Of a DNA stretch of 29,720 nt, positions 24,512 to 29,720 are shown piece after piece; position 1 is the stretch's first letter, and each line of letters starts with the position of its first letter. The position numbers and the translations under genes were made by a program. This DNA is from JAIVGV01 sp035295985. Its GTDB lineage: Bacteria; Acidobacteriota; Blastocatellia; Pyrinomonadales; Pyrinomonadaceae. Under the pieces are notes generated by a model that ran no database searches, was not told the DNA's origin, and saw only the letters and a program-made list of their open reading frames with translations. The stretch lies in assembly GCA_035295985.1 (NCBI GenBank), contig DATHBT010000277.1:1-29720 (forward strand), given 5' to 3'.

Positions 24512-26491
24512 GTGTTCAGCGATAACTTTCGCCGCGGCGAATCGGAGGGGTCGAAGCTGGCAGGCGGCGTGGCCGGCTCGAAGCTGATCTCGAACCTGTC
24601 GGGCGTGGCGTGGAAGGCCTTTCAGGCCGTCAACCGCGCGCTGCCGGAGGGCGAGGCGATCCGGCCGAAGTGGGCGCCGGGGCCGCTGCTGAAGTCCTAC
24701 GAGCGCACCGCGCCGCCGCTCGGCTTCCCGCGCGAGACCGACAGCCTTTGCCCGCGCTGCGTCAAAGAGGTGCGCGAGGCCGTCATCAGCGGCCAGACCC
24801 CGCTTGAGACGCTGATGAACGAGCACCCGGGCGAAATCAAGGCGCAGATACTCGAAGACGGCGGCCGCATCATCATGCGGAAAGATTGCGCGAAGCACGG
24901 GCGGTTCGAGGACGTGATGGCGACCGACCCGGAGTTTCTGCGCCGCATCGAGTCGCTCTTCTACGGGCGCGACTTCCGCGCGGCCGAGGACGACGCCATC
25001 CACCGGCACGGGACCTCCAACATCAAGTTCGGGCGCGGCGCGGTGCTCACCGTCGATCTCACCAACCGCTGCAACATGATGTGCAACCCGTGCTTCATGG
25101 ATGCCAACCAGGTCGGCTACGTCCACGAGCCGACGCTCGAAGACACGAAGGCCATTCTCGACCGCGCCGTCTCGTTCAAGCCGCGCCGCCAGATCATCAT
25201 CCTCTTCTCCGGCGGCGAGCCGACCCTTTCGCCCTACTTCCTCGAAGCCGTCGCCTACGCCAGGAAGATCGGTTTCTACCGTATCCTCGCGGCGACGAAC
25301 GGCATCCGCTACGCCGAAGACATAGAGTTCTGCAAGGCCGCGAAGGAAGCCGGCCAGCACGGCGTCTATTTGCAGTTCGACGGCGTCTCGGAGGAGAAGA
25401 ACAAGCACCGCGGCGTCGGCAACCTCTTCGACGTGAAGCTGAAGGCCATCGAGAATCTGGCCGCGGTCGGCATCAAGGTGACGCTGGTGACGACCATCGT
25501 CAACACGATCAACAACGACGCCATCGGCGAGATAGTCGAGTTCGCGGCCAAGAACATAGACAAGGTGCAGACCATCGCCTTCCAGCCCGTGTCGTTTACG
25601 GGCCGCGACGAGGACGTGCCCGATCCGGTTCGCATCCAGCAGCGTTACACGCTCGCCTGCATGGCGACCGATCTCGAACGGCAGCTCGGCGGGAATCTCA
25701 AAGCTCACCGCGACTGGTTCCCGCTCTCGTCCTACTCGGCTTTCACCAGCGTGATGGACATGCTGCAAGGCGCGGACGCGCCGTGGGGCTGGTCTTCCTG
25801 CAATTGTCATCCGAACTGCGGCGTCTTCACCCTGATGGTCGTCAACCGCCACACGGGCGAGTGGAAGTCTCTGTTCGAGTTCTTCGACTACGAGCAGTTC
25901 ATCAAGGACGTGTCGGTCATCACCGACACGGCGCGGGGCCGTAAGCTGACGATGGCGCAGCTCGCCATGGCGATCATGCGCAACTTCTCGCCCGAGCGCG
26001 CGCCCGAAGGCTTCCCCATCTCGCAGATCATCAACCTCTTCCGCCCGTCCTCGACCAGCTCGAACTCAGACCGGAACGACCGCATGAAGACGCAAGCCGC
26101 CGCGTCGGACGATCCTAACGACAAGTGGCGGGTGCTGTGCGTCGAAGGCATGTGGTTCCAGGATTTATTCAACTACGACTTCCGCCGCACGGAGATGTGC
26201 GTCATCCCTTACGGCACGCAGGAGGGCGAAATCTCGTTCTGCGCCTACAACACCGGCGTCGGCTGGCGGCAGATCATCGAGGAGATGCACAAGACGGCTA
26301 ACCTCGCCGAGTGGTACGCCGAGCACGGACGCCACCCCGTCTATGCCAAGGGCAAGGCCGTCCCCGGCATCACGCGCCCGCGCTCGCTCTCGCTCCCCGT
26401 CGTACAGGCCATCCTGGCCGAGGACGGCGGCGCGCCGTCATTCAACCCGTACCTCGTCGAGGAGAGCGGGCGAGAGACGACGACGGTCTGA
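24512..26491 (+). CDS. Radical SAM enzyme related to COG1964 / tetraether lipid synthase (Tes-like)
   Basis: The GTG start has GGAGGG 11 bases upstream. The 659-residue protein has an N-terminal CPRC (80-83) and a later Cys126 in KDCAKHGRF, then the radical SAM cluster motif C-x3-C-x2-C at Cys187, Cys191 and Cys194 (LTNRCNMMCNPC) and SGGEPT at 233-238 for S-adenosylmethionine. A second cysteine group at 430-436 (CNCHPNCG) and more cysteines near the end could bind auxiliary iron-sulfur clusters. The order CPxC, then KxCxxHGxF, then TNRCN, then CxCxPxCG matches the COG1964 family, whose member MJ0619 (Tes) couples lipid chains into membrane-spanning ethers. A bacterial equivalent making membrane-spanning fatty acids is plausible, since Acidobacteriota contain such lipids. 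Specific substrate is inference. It stands alone with its own promoter and terminator. Confidence 0.85.
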   Translation: MFSDNFRRGESEGSKLAGGVAGSKLISNLSGVAWKAFQAVNRALPEGEAIRPKWAPGPLLKSYERTAPPLGFPRETDSLCPRCVKEVREAVISGQTPLETLMNEHPGEIKAQILEDGGRIIMRKDCAKHGRFEDVMATDPEFLRRIESLFYGRDFRAAEDDAIHRHGTSNIKFGRGAVLTVDLTNRCNMMCNPCFMDANQVGYVHEPTLEDTKAILDRAVSFKPRRQIIILFSGGEPTLSPYFLEAVAYARKIGFYRILAATNGIRYAEDIEFCKAAKEAGQHGVYLQFDGVSEEKNKHRGVGNLFDVKLKAIENLAAVGIKVTLVTTIVNTINNDAIGEIVEFAAKNIDKVQTIAFQPVSFTGRDEDVPDPVRIQQRYTLACMATDLERQLGGNLKAHRDWFPLSSYSAFTSVMDMLQGADAPWGWSSCNCHPNCGVFTLMVVNRHTGEWKSLFEFFDYEQFIKDVSVITDTARGRKLTMAQLAMAIMRNFSPERAPEGFPISQIINLFRPSSTSSNSDRNDRMKTQAAASDDPNDKWRVLCVEGMWFQDLFNYDFRRTEMCVIPYGTQEGEISFCAYNTGVGWRQIIEEMHKTANLAEWYAEHGRHPVYAKGKAVPGITRPRSLSLPVVQAILAEDGGAPSFNPYLVEESGRETTTV

Positions 26492-26522
26492 GCCGCTCGC
26501 CCCCCGCGGACTGATCCGGCCG

Positions 26523-26554
26523 AGGCCCGGCCCTTTACGGGGCCGGGCCTTTCC
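26523..26554 (+). terminator. Rho-independent terminator after the radical SAM gene
   Basis: An 11-bp perfect stem (26523-26533 with 26540-26550, AGGCCCGGCCC and its complement), a 6-base loop and a short TTTCC tail, 32 bases after the stop codon. Confidence 0.85.
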
Positions 26555-26703
26555 TGTACACTCCCCGCGCTTCAAGTCGGCCGCAGCCTCCTTGAACTCT
26601 TCGCGGCCCCCACGGCCGCGCCCCCAAGGCGACAACAGCACCACCCGACCTGTTCCATCGCTCCCACTCGAAAGGAAGAAGTAACGAGACTTTGGCCGGG
26701 ACG

Positions 26704-26724
26704 GCCCGCCGCGAAACGGCGGGC
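26704..26724. other. Short GC hairpin in the leader region of the 26844 gene
   Basis: GCCCGCCG (26704-26711) and CGGCGGGC (26717-26724) form an 8-bp perfect stem with a CGAAA loop. There is no T-run after it. A TTGACA follows at 26727 but lacks a convincing -10 box. The rest of 26555-26843 holds nothing else I can support. Confidence 0.35.
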
Positions 26725-26843
26725 GCTTGACACGCCGGCCGCCGGCCTCCCTGGCACGACACTCTCCCCCAACCCCGGCACGCCGACACAGTTCGCACAC
26801 GCTCTCGCGTTCGTTGCCCTTCACCCCAAGAAAGGATCACCTC

Positions 26844-27653
26844 ATGCGGAAAACAGTTTCCCTGCTCTCAATGTTGCTTCTCATCAACCTCTCGCTCGCC
26901 CCCCTGACGGGCCTGCGGGCGGCGGCTCCCGCCCCCACGGCCGCGCTTCAGCAGGGCGGGGTTCTCACCAACGCCGACGTGCTCATGATGCTCAAGCTGG
27001 GGCTGTCGGCGCAGGTCATCATCGCCAAGATCAAAGTCTCCAACACCAGGTTCGACACTTCGCCGGCGGCGCTCGAAGAGTTGAAGAAGGCCAACGCCTC
27101 GGACGCCGTCATCCTGGCGATGATGGAGCCGCCGACCAACGGCGCGTCGTCGAACGGGGGCGCGCATCCGAACGGCGCGCACGCTGCCGCGCCGCTCGTG
27201 GAGGCGAAAATTCCCGACGGCACGCCGATGGAGCTTGAGCTGATGTCGAACATCTCGTCGAAGGAAGCGCAGGAGGGCGACATCGTCAACTTCGCCGTGG
27301 TCAACGACGTGATCGTCAACGGCGTGACCATCATCGAGAAGGGCGCGCCGGCCCGCGCGCGCATCGCCGTCGCGAAGAAGTCGGGTCGCTGGGGCAAGTC
27401 GGGCAAGCTCGGGTGGGCGATGCAGGACGTGATGGCGGTGGACGGCTCGCGCATCTCGCTTCGCATGGAGAAGAAACTCTCAGGCGACAGCAAGGGCGGG
27501 ACGGTCGCCACCGGCGTCATCGTCACCTCACTCGTCTTCTGGCCGGCGGCCCCGCTCTGGGGTTTCAAGAAGGGCAAAGACATAACCATGCCCGCCGGCA
27601 AGCGGTTCGAGGCGTTCGTGCATGGCGATTCGACCGCCAAAGGTAAGGGCTAA
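26844..27653 (+). CDS. Secreted protein of unknown function
   Basis: The ATG at 26844 is chosen because AAAGGA ends 7 bases upstream and the product then begins with a clean signal peptide (MRKTVSLLSMLLLINLSLAP, cleavage near LRAAAPAP). The 269-residue protein has a helical module at about 35-90 (TNADVLMMLKLGLSAQVIIA, ending in SDAVILAMMEPP) of a type common in acidobacterial exported proteins. After an Asn/Gly/His linker comes a beta-rich domain starting with IPDGTPMELELMSNISS and containing EGDIVNFAVVNDV and VIEKGAP-like strands. A hydrophobic segment (GVIVTSLVFWPAAPLWGF, about 228-245) precedes a basic tail. No catalytic motif is visible. It is probably periplasmic or envelope-bound and stands alone between a terminator and the tRNA gene. 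Confidence 0.82.
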   Translation: MRKTVSLLSMLLLINLSLAPLTGLRAAAPAPTAALQQGGVLTNADVLMMLKLGLSAQVIIAKIKVSNTRFDTSPAALEELKKANASDAVILAMMEPPTNGASSNGGAHPNGAHAAAPLVEAKIPDGTPMELELMSNISSKEAQEGDIVNFAVVNDVIVNGVTIIEKGAPARARIAVAKKSGRWGKSGKLGWAMQDVMAVDGSRISLRMEKKLSGDSKGGTVATGVIVTSLVFWPAAPLWGFKKGKDITMPAGKRFEAFVHGDSTAKGKG

Positions 27654-27773
27654 ACGGCCCCGAGACTGTGTCGCCCGGCGGTCGTCCGCGCGGGGAGGGT
27701 GCGTGGCAATCTTAACTCTGTTGCGCCCGCCCTCCGCCGCGCGACGCCGGCGCCGGGGGTTCTGCGCGGCCGG

Positions 27774-27802
27774 TTGACAAGAGCCGCCGCGCTTCGTAAA
27801 TT
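27774..27802 (+). promoter_or_regulatory. Promoter of tRNA-Gln
   Basis: TTGACA (27774-27779), exactly 17 bases, then TAAATT (27797-27802). The mature tRNA begins 15 bases after the -10 box, so the leader is very short. Confidence 0.75.
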
Positions 27803-27817
27803 CAATAGCGTCTTCAT

Positions 27818-27891
27818 TGGGAGGTCGTCTAACGGTAAGACTGCGGACTCTGGATCCGCCTATCGGGGTTCGAATCCCTGCCTCCCAGCCA
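27818..27891 (+). tRNA. tRNA-Gln (anticodon CTG)
   Basis: The acceptor stem TGGGAGG (27818-27824) pairs with CCTCCCA (27881-27887). The anticodon stem GCGGA/TCCGC encloses the loop CTCTGGA with anticodon CTG, which reads CAG. The T arm contains GGTTCGAATCC. The discriminator base is G and the CCA end is encoded (27889-27891). It reads toward the integron integrase gene, which lies on the other strand. Confidence 0.96.
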
Positions 27892-27908
27892 TTCATCTTC
27901 AATAAGTT

Positions 27909-27934
27909 AAGGGCAACCCGCGGGCTGCCCTTTC
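27909..27934 (+). terminator. Terminator after tRNA-Gln
   Basis: AAGGGCA (27909-27915) pairs with TGCCCTT (27926-27932) around a GC-rich loop, then TTTCTT. It lies 18 bases after the tRNA and can also face the integrase gene ending at 27969. Confidence 0.75.
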
Positions 27935-27968
27935 TTACTATGTATCACTATTGTGTCACTACACTTAG

Positions 27969-28928
27969 CTAGCCCTCAAGCGGGCTTCTTACTCCCCTCC
28001 CACCCTTATTCAGGACGTGCGTGTAAATCTGCGTCGTCCGCACGTCCGAGTGCCCCAGCAGCTCCTGAATCGTCCGCAGGTCGTAGCCGTCTTCCAGGAG
28101 GTGCGTGGCGAAGCTGTGCCGCAGCGTGTGGCAGCCGCCGCGCTTCGCGATTCCCGCCCGGCGCAGCGCCCTCTTGACCTCGCGCTGTACGCTGTCAGGT
28201 GAGGCGTGGTGGCGGCGGACTAAGCCGCCGCGCGGGTCTCCTGACCGGCAAGCTGACGGGAACACATACTGCCAAGCCCACTCCCTCGCGGCGTTCGGGC
28301 ACTTCCGCTCCAGCGCGTAAGGCAGGTGGACGGCCCCGTAGCCCTCGCGCAGGTCTTGCTCATGCAGCAGCCTCGACCGCGCGAGTTGTTCCCGCAGCGG
28401 GTCGGCCAGCGGGCCGGGCAGCACCGTGCGGCGATCCTTCTCGCCCTTGCCGGAGCGCACCGTGATCTGACCGTAATCGAAGTCCAAGTCCTTGACCCGC
28501 AGGCGCAGCGCCTCCATCAGCCGCAGCCCAGACCCGTAGAGGAGGGACGCTATAAGGGCGTAGGTGCCGGAAAGTTGCCCCAGCAGCCGCCCGACCTCCT
28601 CGCGGGTGAAGACGACGGGGACGCGCGCCGGCCGCTTCGCCCGCTCGATGCCCTCGACGTAAGGCAGATCGATCTGTAGCACGTCACGGTAGAGGAAGAG
28701 GAGGGCGCACAAGGCTTGGTTCTGTGTCGAGGCCGAGACTCGGCCCGCGACGGCCAGGTGCGAGAGGAACTGCCTGATCTCGCCCGCGCCCATCTCCGCG
28801 GGGTGGCGCTTGCGGTGGAAGAGGATGAAGCGTTTGATCCAGTCCGAGTAAGCCTCCTCGGTGCGCAGGCTCAGGTGGCGCAGGCGCGCGGCCGAGCGCA
28901 CCCGATCTAAAAGTTTAGGCTTACTCAT
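27969..28928 (-). CDS. intI: Integron integrase IntI (tyrosine recombinase)
   Basis: The 319-residue protein starts at ATG 28928 (MSKPKLLDRVR), which matches the usual N-terminus of integron integrases; a 17-residue upstream extension is probably not translated. The N-terminal SAM-like domain has RTEEAYSDWIKRFILFH and HPAEM. The catalytic residues are intact: Arg136 in GSGLRLMEALRLR, His267 and Arg270 in HTLRHSFATHLL, His293 in LLGHSDV and Tyr302 in IYTHV. The insert specific to IntI, which other tyrosine recombinases lack, is present at about 203-225 (LPYALERKCPNAAREWAWQY) and is needed to bind folded attC sites. It recombines attI with single-stranded attC to insert and remove gene cassettes. 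It is full-length for the family and appears functional. No clear ribosome binding site is seen. Confidence 0.96.
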   Translation of the reverse strand: MSKPKLLDRVRSAARLRHLSLRTEEAYSDWIKRFILFHRKRHPAEMGAGEIRQFLSHLAVAGRVSASTQNQALCALLFLYRDVLQIDLPYVEGIERAKRPARVPVVFTREEVGRLLGQLSGTYALIASLLYGSGLRLMEALRLRVKDLDFDYGQITVRSGKGEKDRRTVLPGPLADPLREQLARSRLLHEQDLREGYGAVHLPYALERKCPNAAREWAWQYVFPSACRSGDPRGGLVRRHHASPDSVQREVKRALRRAGIAKRGGCHTLRHSFATHLLEDGYDLRTIQELLGHSDVRTTQIYTHVLNKGGRGVRSPLEG

Positions 28929-28977
28929 GGTCGTGAGGCGCGAGAAATCTGCTAAGCTCGTGAGGCGAGGGCGCGGC

Positions 28978-29000
28978 ATTATACACGCTTTTAGGCGTGT
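28978..29000 (-). promoter_or_regulatory. Candidate intI promoter with operator-like palindrome
   Basis: On the minus strand a perfect TATAAT (28983-28978) lies 50 bases before the intI ATG. Directly upstream is the palindrome ACACGC-N6-GCGTGT (28983-29000), which covers the -10/-35 spacer and ends at the first GTTAGGC core. No good -35 box is seen, so activation or repression through the palindrome is possible. In many integrons intI is repressed by LexA; this palindrome is not a standard LexA box. Confidence 0.45.
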
Positions 29001-29098
29001 TAGGCCGAAGCGTTCGGCTTTTTCCGCCCTATACCGGAGTTAGGCCGAAGGGTTCGGCTTTTCACGCCCCAGAGCGGAGTTAGGCCGAATCATTCGGC
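28999..29098 (+). repeat. attI-like region: three 40-base-spaced GTTAGGC-hairpin repeats
   Basis: GTTAGGC, which fits the integron core consensus GTTRRRY, occurs at 28999, 29039 and 29079, exactly 40 bases apart. Each copy continues as GCCGAA-NNN-TTCGGC, a 6-bp stem with a 3-base loop that differs (GCG, GGG, TCA). The first two are followed by T-runs and share a CGGA end before the next copy; the third passes into cassette DNA. The third core is the likely recombination point, with the cassette starting at 29080. Confidence 0.8.
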
Positions 29099-29110
29099 AC
29101 AATATGCGTT

Positions 29111-29446
29111 ATGCTGCTTCTATTTATGATAATGTTTGCCACTCTTTTTGAAGTAATGGACAAGGAGCCGACGGTTCTACAAAACTACCTGGTCTTTGTC
29201 TCTTTAGGCTTAGCGGCTTTGCTGCTGATCCGTTATCGGTTTTGGCTCGCGTTGATAATGCTCCCACTCCTGTTATTCTTTCTACAACTCCACGTCGAGG
29301 AATTGAATCATCCGTCCATTGGGATTGCCATTGTTGAGGAGGCAGGATACAGCTATGTTATTCATAGCTACATAGCGATGGCTATCGCAGTTGTCTTATC
29401 CCTTATTGGTGTGTTGATTGGATGGAGAAGAAACAAATTACCATAG
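29111..29446 (+). CDS. Cassette-encoded small membrane protein, unknown
   Basis: The 111-residue product has three or four hydrophobic helices: near the N-terminus, about 26-41, about 44-62 and about 82-103. A charged loop (VEELNHPS) separates the last two and the tail is short and basic (WRRNKLP). There is no recognisable family motif. Base composition is far lower in GC than the rest of the window, in line with a captured cassette gene. The ATG at 29111 has no clear ribosome binding site; ATG codons at 29126, 29132 and 29156 are in frame and could be used instead. The gene starts 31 bases inside the cassette and ends 58 bases before the attC site. Expression may depend on a promoter in the attI or intI region, or one inside the cassette. 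Confidence 0.7.
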   Translation: MLLLFMIMFATLFEVMDKEPTVLQNYLVFVSLGLAALLLIRYRFWLALIMLPLLLFFLQLHVEELNHPSIGIAIVEEAGYSYVIHSYIAMAIAVVLSLIGVLIGWRRNKLP

Positions 29447-29504
29447 CCGTTCTTTCGACATTGTTAGTGGAGGCAAATTGTCCACATCGTTTCTTTAATG
29501 GGCA

Positions 29505-29591
29505 GCATAACAACTCATTCAACCGGACTCGCAATTAGCTTGCCTCTTATCTTCGACATTGATTGCTCGCCGGTTAATTCGGGCGTTAGCT
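29505..29591 (+). other. attC recombination site of the first cassette
   Basis: The outer core GCATAAC (29505-29511) and the inner core GTTAGCT (29585-29591) bound an imperfect inverted repeat of 87 bases. Inner arms TCAACCGG (29519-29526) and CCGGTTAA (29570-29577) pair, with ACTCATT against AATTCGGGC leaving mismatches as usual in attC L boxes. The site directly follows the cassette gene, in the correct orientation. Recombination would cut between G29585 and T29586. Confidence 0.85.
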
Positions 29592-29641
29592 GGCTTCTAT
29601 AATTGGGCGTAACAAAACTGCATATTGGCCGAGGGGCGGTG

Positions 29642-29720
29642 ATGACACCTCAAGGTGAAAAACCCGGTTCGTTGTTCGATACTTTAGTGTCGCGTGGGTG
29701 GGCCTGTGAGGGAGATCGCC
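29642..29720 (+). CDS. Start of second cassette gene, partial at right edge
   Basis: An ATG at 29642 opens a frame of 26 codons to the window end (MTPQGEKPGSLFDTLVSRGW then ACEGDR). GAGGGG lies about 6 bases upstream as a good ribosome binding site. It starts 56 bases inside the second cassette, a usual distance. Too short to assign a family. Confidence 0.55.
   Translation, partial: MTPQGEKPGSLFDTLVSRGWACEGDR

Larger units (their letters stand above)
27969..29720. mobile_element. Chromosomal integron (integrase, attI-like region, first cassettes); continues past right edge
   Basis: The parts appear in the canonical order: an integrase gene reading outward (27969-28928), an attI-like region with GTTAGGC cores (28999-29098), a complete gene cassette (29080-29585) with its attC site, and a second cassette cut by the window end. 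Cassette DNA is clearly AT-richer than the rest of the window, as expected for captured genes. The cassette boundary is supported by the first bases after the attI core (TTAGGC) being nearly complementary to the attC outer core GCATAAC. Confidence 0.88.

Noticed and set aside
24461..25852. 463-codon frame antisense to the radical SAM gene
   Set aside because: No family motif, while the plus-strand protein has intact cysteine motifs and a ribosome binding site.
26727..26732. TTGACA as promoter of the 26844 gene
   Set aside because: No acceptable -10 box at 16-18 bases; kept only as a remark.
27695..27735. GGAGGG/CCCTCC hairpin as terminator of the 26844 gene
   Set aside because: Pairing is imperfect and no T-run follows.
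28929..28979. Upstream start for the integrase (17 extra residues)
   Set aside because: Family proteins begin at MSKPKLL; the extension would overlap the TATAAT promoter element.
28999..29098. Possible CRISPR array
   Set aside because: Only three units, the repeat part is about 20 bases with partly conserved spacers, there are no cas genes, and the cores fit integron sites.

Overview
The window looks like a high-GC, Gram-negative chromosome fragment, most probably from Acidobacteriota of the Blastocatellia type. The lipid A genes and LptD show an LPS outer membrane. Three proteins carry DUF4214-type modules, and a beta-propeller protein ends in a domain that looks like the acidobacterial TIGR03437 C-terminal domain. 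Radical SAM enzymes of the COG1964/tetraether-synthase type are also known in this phylum. The taxonomic call is inference from gene content.

Left part (1-8013, minus strand): three genes for very large membrane proteins read as one operon. Two are YfhO-like paralogs (one runs off the left edge). Between them lies a GT-C-like membrane protein with a C-terminal DUF4214 region. A hairpin repeat built of short repeated words sits between the second and third genes and seems to supply the third gene's start codon. From 8290 to 17052 come a small secreted DUF4214 protein (plus strand), then, on the minus strand, a GT4 glycosyltransferase, a secreted PD40-type propeller protein and a secreted subtilisin-like protease with Calx-beta and DUF4214 modules. 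Together these suggest envelope glycan assembly and export.

Middle (17253-24150): an LPS block. lptD (minus) and lpxB (plus) diverge. On the minus strand lpxA, lpxD, an unknown 128-aa gene and a VKOR-family disulfide oxidase form a tight operon that meets lpxB tail to tail. LptD keeps a Cys-Cys pair near its C-terminus, so an oxidase in the same block is a sensible partner.

Right part (24358-27934): a radical SAM enzyme resembling tetraether/membrane-spanning lipid synthases with its own promoter and terminator, a secreted protein of unknown function, and tRNA-Gln(CTG) with a clear promoter and terminator.

Right edge (27969-29720): a chromosomal integron. A full-length integron integrase gene faces away from an attI-like region that holds three GTTAGGC cores spaced exactly 40 bases apart, each followed by a small hairpin. 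Then comes an AT-richer gene cassette encoding a 111-aa membrane protein, an 87-base attC site, and the start of a second cassette cut by the window end. This integron, with its unusual attI repeats and unknown cassette genes, is the most interesting system here. Four long compound inverted repeats, each with its own word set but one shared layout, are a second recurring theme.
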